From Chloroflexota bacterium (lineage in GTDB: Bacteria; Chloroflexota; Anaerolineae; Fen-1058): 5,638 nucleotides of DNA. Made by a program: the position numbers and the translations under genes. The notes under the pieces were generated by a model that did no database searches, was not told the origin of the DNA, and saw only the letters and a program-made list of their open reading frames with translations. Location of the stretch: contig JACRBO010000464.1 in the NCBI GenBank assembly GCA_016219235.1, positions 1 to 5,638 of the forward strand, read 5' to 3'. Position 1 is the first letter of the stretch. Each line of letters begins with the position of its first letter. This document shows positions 1-5,638 of this stretch, one piece after another.

Positions 1-135
1 CCGGTCGGACTGCATCCGTTTTATGCTCAAGTCCAAGTGGCAACAACCGAATCCAACCTCAGCAACAATCAAGCGCAGGGCATGATCCTCATCGCCAACC
101 ATCAAGTGTGGCTGCCCAGTATAGTAAAACCCTAA
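1..135 (+). CDS. C-terminal end of a probable exported protein (5' end outside the window)
   Basis: Frame 1 is open from the first base to a TAA at 133-135 and gives 44 residues. The stretch around VATTESNLSNNQAQ resembles the end of a CARDB or DUF11-like Ig-type domain, where an 'ESN..NN' turn is followed by a final beta strand (here MILIA). The last residues, VWLPSIVKP, resemble the hydrophobic 'YLPLVxR/K' tails that I recall from many secreted Chloroflexota proteins. I therefore infer an extracellular or surface-anchored protein, but the catalytic or main domain lies upstream and its function is unknown. Frame 3 is also open (to 138-140) but reads as a low-complexity Ser/Gln-rich peptide and is less convincing. 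The stop lies only 10 bases before the next start, so this gene may belong to the same transcript. Confidence 0.55.
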   Translation, partial: PVGLHPFYAQVQVATTESNLSNNQAQGMILIANHQVWLPSIVKP

Positions 136-138
136 GGT
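133..138 (+). promoter_or_regulatory. Ribosome binding site of the GT39 gene, overlapping the upstream stop codon
   Basis: TAAGGT sits 7 bases before the ATG at 146 and shares its TAA with the stop codon of the preceding reading frame. The match to Shine-Dalgarno is only moderate (AAGG). Its placement on the upstream stop suggests that ribosomes finishing the first gene help start the second. Confidence 0.45.
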
Positions 139-145
139 AACGTGA

Positions 146-1702
146 ATGAACTCAAGCTGGATCAATCCGCGGGCAAGGCGCTGGTTGCCGGTAGGCCTGT
201 TAGGTCTGGTTGTAGTGATCAACCTTGTACTGTCTGCCACTTTGATCGAACATGACTTAACAGGCTGGGATCCATTGGGTTATCGCGTGGCCGGCAGTGC
301 CCTGCTACATGGACAAGGGCCGGCTATTGAAGAATCACTCAACGCACAATATGGTCCCTATTTCACCTTAGCCGCATTTGCCGTAGCGCGGCCAGAAGAA
401 CCCGCGCGTTTGTACCTTAACTATCCGCCTGGCTTTCCTGCGCTGCTGGCAATTCCGCAGTGGCTGGGGCTGCCCGATGCGGTCATTCTGCCGTTGTTGA
501 GTACACTCAGCGTGATCTTCACCTATGCACTCGGCGGCTTGCTGTTCGATCGATGGAGCGGAGTACTCGCGGCGGCCATCGTCGCGTTTGCGCCGACCCA
601 TCTGGAATGGGGCACCTCGTTTTGGGCTGACCTGCCCGGCACATGTTTCATGTTGGGTTCGTTAACGCTCTATGTTGCGGCGACACACCGTCAAAGCCGG
701 GGCGGGCAACTGACGCTTGGCATGGCCGCAGGCTTATTGGCCAGTTGGACCTTCTTCATCAAGTATTACAATGTCTTGATTTTAGGGCCGTTGTTCGCAT
801 ATGCGCTATACACGCAGCGTCGACAGCTGTTAAAAGTGACGGCGAATTGGGGATTTGCGATTACGGCCGGCTTGGGGCTGATCGGCATTGGCGCATACAA
901 TCAATGGCTGTACGGGAGTCCAGTCAGCACGTACTATTCGTCGCCCACGAATGGCTTTGCGTTTCCGCAGTTTAGCCTGTCGTATGCACTGGGTCCCAGT
1001 CCGGCGGATGGCTATTCGCTAATCGCCGCCGGGGAGACGTTGTGGTCCAACTTTAGCTGGCTGCTGGTGCTGAGCGGAATTGGTCTACTGGTGGTACGTC
1101 GTGAAGCGCGGGTGTTGCTGGCCACTCAACTGGCGCTGTTTCTCGGCTTGAGTAGTGTGTTCGCGTGGGCCCCGCGGGGAGTAGATACACGCTATTTGTT
1201 ACCGCTCTTTGCCCCGATCGGGTTGCTGGCAGCCCAAGGAGTACGAGCGGTATGGGCGCAGCATACAACATGGCGCAAAGTAATGTTCGGCGTTATCATT
1301 GTCGCCATCGCCTTCACGCTGATCGGTGCGCTCACACTGACCGTTCCAAAATTGCAGGGCCGCAATGCAGCCAGCGCCCAAGTTGTAGCAACTGCACGCG
1401 AACGCGTGGTCGACAGTGAACCGAATGCCGTGTTCTTAGCCTATGCCTGGAATGATGTAGTCCGATCAGCCGGCCAACGCAGCACACTGTTCTATCGGCG
1501 TATCAGCGGGCCTCCGCCCGAGTTTGAGGAGACGTTGACCCGCGTAGTGACACAGCTGCTGTCGGATGGGCGGCCCGTTTATTACATCGAAGACACGCAA
1601 CCGCCGTTTCGGGACAGTCTGGCAGCTATCCAACGGCACTTTGACGTGCAAATTTGGAAGCCCGCGCCGCTGGCGGTGTATCAAATTATAGCCCGGCCCT
1701 AA
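146..1702 (+). CDS. GT39/ArnT-like multi-pass membrane glycosyltransferase (GT-C fold)
   Basis: The 518-residue protein is very hydrophobic, with about ten to twelve predicted membrane segments. Clear ones are near 14-34, 112-134, 138-150, 190-222, 234-252, 304-317, 323-341, 350-366 and 378-399. Family landmarks occur in order: the first outer loop GWDPLGYRVAG (40-50), whose D42 sits where GT39 enzymes carry their catalytic acidic residue; YPPGFPALLA (93-102); FWADLP (159-164), the second acidic loop; and DTRYLLPLFAP (347-357) before the late membrane helices. Residues 400-518 form a soluble tail, probably extracytoplasmic. Known GT39/ArnT enzymes move a sugar from a polyprenyl-phosphate donor to a protein, lipid A or glycan on the outer face. 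That fits the polyprenyl-phosphate-sugar synthase-like genes next door. Donor sugar and acceptor cannot be read from the sequence. The N-terminus begins with a short basic stretch and then a membrane helix, which supports the chosen ATG. Confidence 0.82.
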   Translation: MNSSWINPRARRWLPVGLLGLVVVINLVLSATLIEHDLTGWDPLGYRVAGSALLHGQGPAIEESLNAQYGPYFTLAAFAVARPEEPARLYLNYPPGFPALLAIPQWLGLPDAVILPLLSTLSVIFTYALGGLLFDRWSGVLAAAIVAFAPTHLEWGTSFWADLPGTCFMLGSLTLYVAATHRQSRGGQLTLGMAAGLLASWTFFIKYYNVLILGPLFAYALYTQRRQLLKVTANWGFAITAGLGLIGIGAYNQWLYGSPVSTYYSSPTNGFAFPQFSLSYALGPSPADGYSLIAAGETLWSNFSWLLVLSGIGLLVVRREARVLLATQLALFLGLSSVFAWAPRGVDTRYLLPLFAPIGLLAAQGVRAVWAQHTTWRKVMFGVIIVAIAFTLIGALTLTVPKLQGRNAASAQVVATARERVVDSEPNAVFLAYAWNDVVRSAGQRSTLFYRRISGPPPEFEETLTRVVTQLLSDGRPVYYIEDTQPPFRDSLAAIQRHFDVQIWKPAPLAVYQIIARP

Positions 1703-1717
1703 ATCTGCTGACGGTTC

Positions 1718-1723
1718 GGAAGG
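1718..1723 (+). promoter_or_regulatory. Ribosome binding site of the first GT2 gene
   Basis: GGAAGG lies 5 bases before the ATG at 1729 inside the 26-base gap after the GT39 stop. This strong Shine-Dalgarno supports that start. The gap is too short for a terminator plus promoter, so read-through from the GT39 gene is likely. Confidence 0.6.
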
Positions 1724-1728
1724 TCTGA

Positions 1729-2880
1729 ATGGATTCACCAACAACGGTGGTATCGATTGTAATGCCCTGTTTGAATGAGGCCGAGACGATCGGCGTGTGT
1801 GTCGAACACGCGCAGCGCGCCCTGGCAAACTTGCAGGTCGAGGGCGAAGTCGTCGTGGTGGACAATGGCTCGATCGATGGGTCACCCGATCTGGCGGCTG
1901 CCAGGGGTGCGCGTGTAATCCATCAGCCGGTGCGCGGTTATGGCAGCGCCTATCTGAAAGGCATAGCCGAAGCACGCGGTCAATACATCATCATCGCTGA
2001 TTCAGACAACACCTACGACTTCAACGAAGCGGGACGCTTTTTGGAGCCGCTGCATCAGGGCTACGATCTGGTGATGGGGTCGCGCTTCAAAGGTAAAATT
2101 CTGCCGGGCGCTATGCCGTGGTCGCATCAATATATTGGCAACCCGGTATTGACCGGCATTCTCAACATATTGTTTCATGCCAAAGTTTCTGACGCGCACT
2201 GCGGCATGCGAGCGTTTACGCGGGACGCGGCCCAGCGCATGCAGCTACGCACACTGGGCATGGAGTTCGCTTCAGAAATGGTCATCCGCGCCGCACAGGA
2301 ACGGCTTAAGATTGCCGAAGTGCCGATCACCTATTATCCGCGCGGCGGTAGTTCGAAACTGCGCTCGATTCCGGATGGCTGGCGGCATTTGCGATTCATG
2401 CTGTTATATAGCCCCACTTACCTGTTATTCGCGCCCGGTTTAATCATGTGGCTGCTGGGCATGGCGATTGTGTTGGCGTTGTGGCCCGGGCCGTTGCCGG
2501 TCGGTGGCCACGCTTACGATGTGCATTTCATGGTGCTGGGCGCTTCGCTGGCGCTGCTGGGGTTCCAAGTTTTCAGTCTGGGCGTGTATGCGCGTACGTA
2601 CGCCATCACGGAGCGGTACGATCGCCGAGATAAATTCCTAAACTGGTTCTGGCGGCATTTTTCGCTGGAAAAGGGCCTGTTGATTGGCGTGGTGGTATTC
2701 TTGATTGGTTTTGGCATCGACGCCTACATCCTGGCGCAATGGCTGGCGCGTGATATGGGGCCGCTGTATGAAATTCGCACCGCCATTGCGGCGATGGTCT
2801 TGTTGGTGCTCGGCGCGCACACGGTCTTCGCCTCATTCTTTCTGAGCATGTTAGGCATCCGGAGAATCGATCAGCCATGA
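1729..2880 (+). CDS. Membrane-anchored GT2 glycosyltransferase, polyprenyl-phosphate sugar synthase type
   Basis: The protein has 383 residues. An N-terminal GT-A domain opens with VSIVMPCLNEAETI (8-21) and continues with the nucleotide-binding DNGS (45-48), the metal-binding DSD (91-93), MGSRFKG (116-122), SDAHCGMRAF (154-163) and the GMEFASEMVIRAA block (177-189). These match a GT2 subfamily commonly annotated as DPM1/DPG synthase-like in Chloroflexota and Actinobacteria. Four membrane segments follow, near 227-251, 266-288, 315-338 and 350-375. Such enzymes transfer a hexose from a nucleotide sugar to polyprenyl phosphate at the cytoplasmic face, giving the lipid-linked donor used by GT-C enzymes such as the preceding gene. 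DNGS in place of the more usual DDGS appears normal for this subfamily. Its stop overlaps the next start by four bases (ATGA). The sugar is unknown; glucose or mannose would be the conventional guess. Confidence 0.85.
   Translation: MDSPTTVVSIVMPCLNEAETIGVCVEHAQRALANLQVEGEVVVVDNGSIDGSPDLAAARGARVIHQPVRGYGSAYLKGIAEARGQYIIIADSDNTYDFNEAGRFLEPLHQGYDLVMGSRFKGKILPGAMPWSHQYIGNPVLTGILNILFHAKVSDAHCGMRAFTRDAAQRMQLRTLGMEFASEMVIRAAQERLKIAEVPITYYPRGGSSKLRSIPDGWRHLRFMLLYSPTYLLFAPGLIMWLLGMAIVLALWPGPLPVGGHAYDVHFMVLGASLALLGFQVFSLGVYARTYAITERYDRRDKFLNWFWRHFSLEKGLLIGVVVFLIGFGIDAYILAQWLARDMGPLYEIRTAIAAMVLLVLGAHTVFASFFLSMLGIRRIDQP
2877..2880 (+). other. ATGA stop/start overlap coupling GT2 and methyltransferase
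   Basis: The ATG of the methyltransferase (2877-2879) and the TGA of the GT2 gene (2878-2880) share bases. A GGAGA lies upstream at 2861-2865, 11 bases from the start, which is a little far for an ideal site. Termination-reinitiation coupling is therefore likely. Confidence 0.7.
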
Positions 2881-3659
2881 CCGATTTTGATCGCCGCTCA
2901 GAACGCACCTATTATGACTCGTTTTTCACCAGCCAAGCAGCGGCTGCATTAGACACGGGCGCGGGCTTTCAGGCACTGCGTGAGGCCCAGGCGAATTATC
3001 TAAAAAACAAGATTAAGTCACTGAGCGCGGCGCGCACGGTGTTGAGTATTGGCTGCGGTAATGGCGAAATCGAACAGCTGCTCGCCGATCCGCAATGGCA
3101 CTTAACTGCATTCGATCTATCGTTTGCGGGGCCGGCAGCCGGGCAACAGCGCGCGCACCAGCGCTGGACGACTACCCTATCGTTTGGGCAAGCGGGTGTG
3201 GTCGAACTGCCGATTGCGGCGAATCAAGCGGATGTCGTCCTTGCCTTGAGTGTGTTGCACCATCTATCGCCAGAGATGCGCCGGCGCGCCTTGTGTGAAG
3301 TCTACCGGGTATTGCGGCCCGGTGGTTGGTTCATTGCGTATGATCCCAGCCGGTGGCGGGCGTTGCGGCTGGCCAAGTTTCTGGTACGCCGCACTTACGA
3401 CGCGCTGCACAGCCCCGACGAAGAAGAACTCAGCCCGCGGGAGATGCGGCAACTGGTGCAAGCTGCGGGCTATACGGCAGTGCAGGTTGATTATTTCGAT
3501 TTCTTTATCGATCCATTGACCTGGCTCATCCCAACTATGTCACCGCGGATTTTTCGAGTGTTGTACAACTTCGATCGAATACTGGTGCATTTACCCGGGA
3601 AACAATTCGCCTCCAATTTTTTCCTGCTGGGGCGTAAGCCAAGCGTGAATTCGCTATGA
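2877..3659 (+). CDS. Class I SAM-dependent methyltransferase (Methyltransf_11-like)
   Basis: The 260-residue protein has a Rossmann-type SAM domain. Motif I is VLSIGCGNGE (55-64). D80 in TAFDLS ends the second strand, where the family's acidic residue binds the SAM ribose. ADVVLALSVLHHL (118-130) and VLRPGGWFIAYDP (145-157) are the typical later motifs. The first 50 residues are a helical cap. The C-terminal part (about 205-250) is rich in Phe, Leu and Ile (DFFIDPLTWLIP) and may lie on the membrane surface or bind a lipid-linked substrate, which is inference. Class I enzymes of this kind in sugar clusters often methylate hydroxyl groups of sugars or modify lipid carriers, but nothing here fixes the substrate. 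It is locked between two GT2 genes by 4-base overlaps on both sides, so it is most likely made in step with them and acts on the same pathway. Many TTG and TTA leucine codons are used, as in the genes upstream. Confidence 0.85.
   Translation: MTDFDRRSERTYYDSFFTSQAAAALDTGAGFQALREAQANYLKNKIKSLSAARTVLSIGCGNGEIEQLLADPQWHLTAFDLSFAGPAAGQQRAHQRWTTTLSFGQAGVVELPIAANQADVVLALSVLHHLSPEMRRRALCEVYRVLRPGGWFIAYDPSRWRALRLAKFLVRRTYDALHSPDEEELSPREMRQLVQAAGYTAVQVDYFDFFIDPLTWLIPTMSPRIFRVLYNFDRILVHLPGKQFASNFFLLGRKPSVNSL
3656..3659 (+). other. ATGA stop/start overlap coupling methyltransferase and second GT2
   Basis: The second GT2 begins at ATG 3656-3658, overlapping the TGA at 3657-3659. No clear Shine-Dalgarno is visible in the 20 bases before it, so translation of this gene probably depends on ribosomes finishing the methyltransferase. 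Confidence 0.65.
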
Positions 3660-4636
3660 AACTCATCGTCCAAATTCCCGCCTACAATGAAGAAGCCAGC
3701 ATCGCGCAAGTCATCCGCGATGTGCCGCGCAGCGTGCGCGGCTTCGATGCGATCGAAGTGCTGATCATCGACGACGGCTCGATCGATCGCACGGTGGCCG
3801 AAGCGCAGGCCGCCGGGGCCGATCATATCGTGTCGCTGGGACGCAATCGCGGCCTGGCCTTTGCCTTTCAAGCCGGCCTGGACGCGTGCCTGCGCCAGGG
3901 CGCGGATGTGATCGTCAACACCGATGGTGATCATCAATACCCCGGCGAATACATCGCCGCCCTGGTCAAGCCGATTCTCGATCAGCAGGCCGATCTGGTC
4001 ATTGGCGACCGGCAGGTCGATCAGGTCAAACATTTTTCCCCGCAAAAACGGCTGCTGGAGCGCTTTGGCAGTTGGATCGTGCGGATGGCGAGCGGCACAA
4101 CTGTGCCAGACGCACCCAGCGGCTTCCGCGCCTACAGCCGCGAGGCGGCCCTGCGGCTGTTCGTCACCTCCGATTTTTCGTACACGCTTGACAATCTCAT
4201 TCAGGCCGGCAAGCGCGGCTTGTGCGTGGCGCACCTGCCCATCACCACCAATCCCACGCGCCCGTCCAAGCTGCATCGCGGCAGCTGGCACTTTGTCAAA
4301 CGCCAGGGCGCGACCATCGTGCGCGCGTATGCAACGTATGAGCCGCTGAAGACCTTCTTCTATTTGTCGCTACCATTTCTCCTAGTCGCCGCGATTCTGT
4401 TTGCGCGCTTATTGATCATCTTCATCACTAACGACTTTGCTTTGCCCGGCAACGTCCAATCGCTGATTGTCGCCGTGATGGCGTTGATCGTCGGCTTCCT
4501 CGTGATCATCTTCGGCTTATTAGCCGATCGGATTGGCGAAAGCCGCCGCCTGATGGAAGAAATCCTGTATCGCTTGCGGCGCGATGAAGCAGCCCCTACC
4601 GATCGAGCCACGCCGCCCGATCGGCCCGCTGCCTGA
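3656..4636 (+). CDS. GT2 glycosyltransferase, DPM1-like, with two C-terminal membrane segments
   Basis: The 326-residue protein starts directly with the GT-A fold: IPAYNEEASI (7-16), IIDDGSIDRT (37-46), the NRGLAFAFQAGLD block (64-76), the metal-binding TDGDHQYP (89-96, DxD = D90-G-D92), and DAPSGFRAYSREA (152-164). F174-S-Y-T-L-D179 and QAGKRG (183-188) follow. This order matches the DPM1-like branch of GT2, which makes polyprenyl-phosphate-linked hexoses. Two membrane segments (about 234-257 and 267-290) and a short charged tail end the protein. It is a different subfamily from the GT2 at 1729, with half as many membrane segments and the canonical DDGS. The two probably load different sugars or act at different steps. 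Its codons are richer in G/C at third positions over roughly the first 80 codons than those of the GT39 gene. Sugar and lipid carrier are not readable from the sequence. Confidence 0.85.
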   Translation: MKLIVQIPAYNEEASIAQVIRDVPRSVRGFDAIEVLIIDDGSIDRTVAEAQAAGADHIVSLGRNRGLAFAFQAGLDACLRQGADVIVNTDGDHQYPGEYIAALVKPILDQQADLVIGDRQVDQVKHFSPQKRLLERFGSWIVRMASGTTVPDAPSGFRAYSREAALRLFVTSDFSYTLDNLIQAGKRGLCVAHLPITTNPTRPSKLHRGSWHFVKRQGATIVRAYATYEPLKTFFYLSLPFLLVAAILFARLLIIFITNDFALPGNVQSLIVAVMALIVGFLVIIFGLLADRIGESRRLMEEILYRLRRDEAAPTDRATPPDRPAA

Positions 4637-4676
4637 TTCAGACCGCATTCAAACCCGCGGGCATAATCCAATGCGT

Positions 4677-4682
4677 TATAAT
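4677..4682 (+). promoter_or_regulatory. Putative -10 box of a promoter for the epimerase gene
   Basis: A perfect TATAAT lies in the 89-base gap between the second GT2 and the epimerase. It would place the transcript start near 4689 and leave a leader of about 37 bases before the ATG at 4726. No recognisable -35 element lies 15-19 bases upstream (that stretch is a CCCGCGGG palindrome, 4654-4661). The bases just before the box do not give an exact extended -10 (TGn). This is the only roomy intergenic gap in the window, which favours a real promoter, but a chance match cannot be excluded. No Rho-independent terminator is visible in the gap, so read-through from upstream also remains possible. 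Confidence 0.45.
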
Positions 4683-4712
4683 TGCTCCTCGTAGCAGCAT
4701 GTATCCAACTCT

Positions 4713-4718
4713 GGGAGA
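4713..4718 (+). promoter_or_regulatory. Ribosome binding site deciding the start of the epimerase
   Basis: GGGAGA lies 7 bases before the ATG at 4726. An in-frame ATG exists at 4699, which would add nine residues (MYPTLGELN). The Shine-Dalgarno falls inside that extension, and the NAD-binding fold normally starts within a few residues of the N-terminus, so 4726 is preferred. Confidence 0.6.
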
Positions 4719-4725
4719 ACTCAAT

Positions 4726-5638
4726 ATGACAGTGTTCATTACGGGTGGCGCAGGCTTCATCGGGTGCAACCTGGCCGATCATCATTTGCGGCGTGGCGAG
4801 CAGGTCGTTATCTTCGACAATCTATCGCGGCGCGGTACAGCCTCCAACCTGGCCTGGCTGCAACAGAACCACGGCGAGTGCGTCTCGTTTGTGAAGGGTG
4901 ACATCCGCGACTTTGATGCGCTGCGGGCCGCCTTGCCCGCGGGGACCGATCGGGTCTATCACATGGCCGGGCAGGTAGCCGTGACCACTTCGGTCGTCAA
5001 TCCGCGCGAGGATTTTGAAATCAATTCACTGGGCACGTTTAACGTGCTGGAAGCCGTGCGCGCCAACACGCCCGGCGCAATTACGTTTTATGCCTCGACC
5101 AACAAAGTCTATGGCGGCATGGAAGACATTGTGATCGTGGAAGGTGACCAGCGCTATCGCTACCGCGATCTGCCACAGGGCATTCCCGAAGATCGCCTGC
5201 TGGATTTCCACTCGCCGTATGGCTGCTCCAAAGGCACAGGCGATCAATATGTGCGTGACTATGCCCGCATTTATGGCCTTAAAACCGTGGTGTTCCGGCA
5301 GTCGTGCATTTACGGTCTGCGTCAATTCGGCGTGGAAGATCAAGGCTGGATCGCGCACTTCTGCATCGCCGCGCGGCTGGGCCGCCCCATCTCGATTTAC
5401 GGCAACGGCAAGCAAGTCCGCGACGTGTTGTGGATCGATGATCTGGTGGCCGCCTATCAGGCCGCCGCTGAGCACATCGACGTGGCCGCCGGACAGATTT
5501 ACAACATCGGCGGCGGGGCGGACATCACCATGTCGATCTGGACAGAGTTCGGCGCGCTGCTAGCCGAGCTGGCCGGACATCCCATCCCCGTAACCTACGG
5601 CGACTGGCGACCCGGCGATCAACCCATCTACATCAGCG
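4726..5638 (+). CDS. rfbE: CDP-paratose 2-epimerase-like SDR (3' end outside the window)
   Basis: 304 codons are present and the frame is open to the window end. The extended-SDR NAD-binding loop is GGAGFIG (7-13). The active-site serine region is ASTNKVYG (123-130), and the YxxxK pair is Y165/K169 in SPYGCSK. Beyond the general SDR pattern, several blocks match Salmonella RfbE/Tyv closely: FDNLSRRG (30-37), AGQVAVTTS (81-89), DFEIN (96-100), DFHSPYGCSKG (160-170), DQYVRDYARIYGL (173-185), RQFGVEDQGW (199-208) and GNGKQVRDVL (226-235). The Salmonella enzyme converts CDP-paratose to CDP-tyvelose by epimerising C2 of a 3,6-dideoxyhexose, using tightly bound NAD in the cytoplasm. It has about 338 residues, so roughly the last 35 are missing here. 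The gene has its own -10 box and ribosome site. Other members of this family may act on related nucleotide sugars, so the exact substrate depends on whether paratose-forming genes lie downstream. Confidence 0.82.
   Translation, partial: MTVFITGGAGFIGCNLADHHLRRGEQVVIFDNLSRRGTASNLAWLQQNHGECVSFVKGDIRDFDALRAALPAGTDRVYHMAGQVAVTTSVVNPREDFEINSLGTFNVLEAVRANTPGAITFYASTNKVYGGMEDIVIVEGDQRYRYRDLPQGIPEDRLLDFHSPYGCSKGTGDQYVRDYARIYGLKTVVFRQSCIYGLRQFGVEDQGWIAHFCIAARLGRPISIYGNGKQVRDVLWIDDLVAAYQAAAEHIDVAAGQIYNIGGGADITMSIWTEFGALLAELAGHPIPVTYGDWRPGDQPIYIS

Noticed and set aside
1861..1876. DNGS instead of DDGS in the first GT2 as a sign of an inactive enzyme
   Set aside because: The DSD metal site and all other motifs are intact, and as I recall DNGS is usual in this GT2 subfamily.
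1466..1975. 169-codon minus-strand frame across the GT39/GT2 junction
   Set aside because: The translation is rich in Arg, Pro, His and Ser with no fold-like pattern, and it overlaps two well-supported sense genes.
3750..3789. HIP1 element (GCGATCGC) of cyanobacteria
   Set aside because: The core CGATCG is common, but I found no complete GCGATCGC octamer in the window, so the cyanobacterial repeat itself is not present.
3491..4291. 266-codon open frame on the minus strand opposite the second GT2
   Set aside because: It lies almost wholly antisense to a gene with complete GT2 motifs. The translation is low in recognisable motifs, and it is explained by the GC-rich third positions of the sense gene.
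4654..4661. CCCGCGGG palindrome as a terminator stem
   Set aside because: There is no loop and no following T-run, and the next T-containing stretch is the -10-like box. It is too short for a Rho-independent terminator.
4683..4696. TGCT...AGCA inverted repeat in the leader before the epimerase
   Set aside because: The stem is only four base pairs with a six-base loop, which is expected by chance.
5026..5563. Open frames on both strands (minus 5026-5475, plus 5144-5563) inside the epimerase
   Set aside because: Both are shadows of the epimerase frame, which carries specific conserved motifs through this whole stretch.

Overview
The window holds a run of six same-strand (+) genes for making and attaching cell-surface sugars. 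Two of them are cut by the window edges. No RNA gene, mobile element or CRISPR array is visible, and no stretch over 300 bases lacks a gene. Base composition is moderately GC-rich. The source looks bacterial, and Chloroflexota is my best guess. The guess rests on the two GT2 subfamily signatures, which I recall as common there, and on the C-terminal tail of the first partial protein, which resembles the hydrophobic 'LPLVxR/K' endings common on exported Chloroflexota proteins. It comes from remembered family patterns, not from a search.

Layout: (1) 1-135, the last 44 codons of a probably exported protein. (2) 146-1702, a multi-pass membrane glycosyltransferase of the GT39/ArnT-like (GT-C fold) type. 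(3) 1729-2880, a GT2 glycosyltransferase with four C-terminal membrane segments, of the polyprenyl/dolichyl-phosphate sugar synthase type. (4) 2877-3659, a class I SAM-dependent methyltransferase. (5) 3656-4636, a second, shorter DPM1-like GT2 with two C-terminal membrane segments. (6) 4726 to the window end, an NAD-dependent SDR that matches CDP-paratose 2-epimerase (RfbE/Tyv) motif by motif and lacks roughly its last 35 residues.

Genes 2-5 are tightly packed: gaps of 10 and 26 bases, then two 4-base ATGA stop/start overlaps. They are probably one transcript with translational coupling at genes 3/4 and 4/5. The only roomy gap (4637-4725) carries a perfect TATAAT box and a good Shine-Dalgarno before gene 6, so the epimerase may start a second transcript.

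A coherent reading, which is inference, is as follows. The GT2 enzymes load sugars onto polyprenyl phosphate at the cytoplasmic face. The GT39 enzyme uses such a lipid-linked donor on the outer face. The methyltransferase modifies a sugar or lipid intermediate, and the epimerase supplies a 3,6-dideoxyhexose nucleotide. Acceptor and final glycan cannot be told from the sequence.
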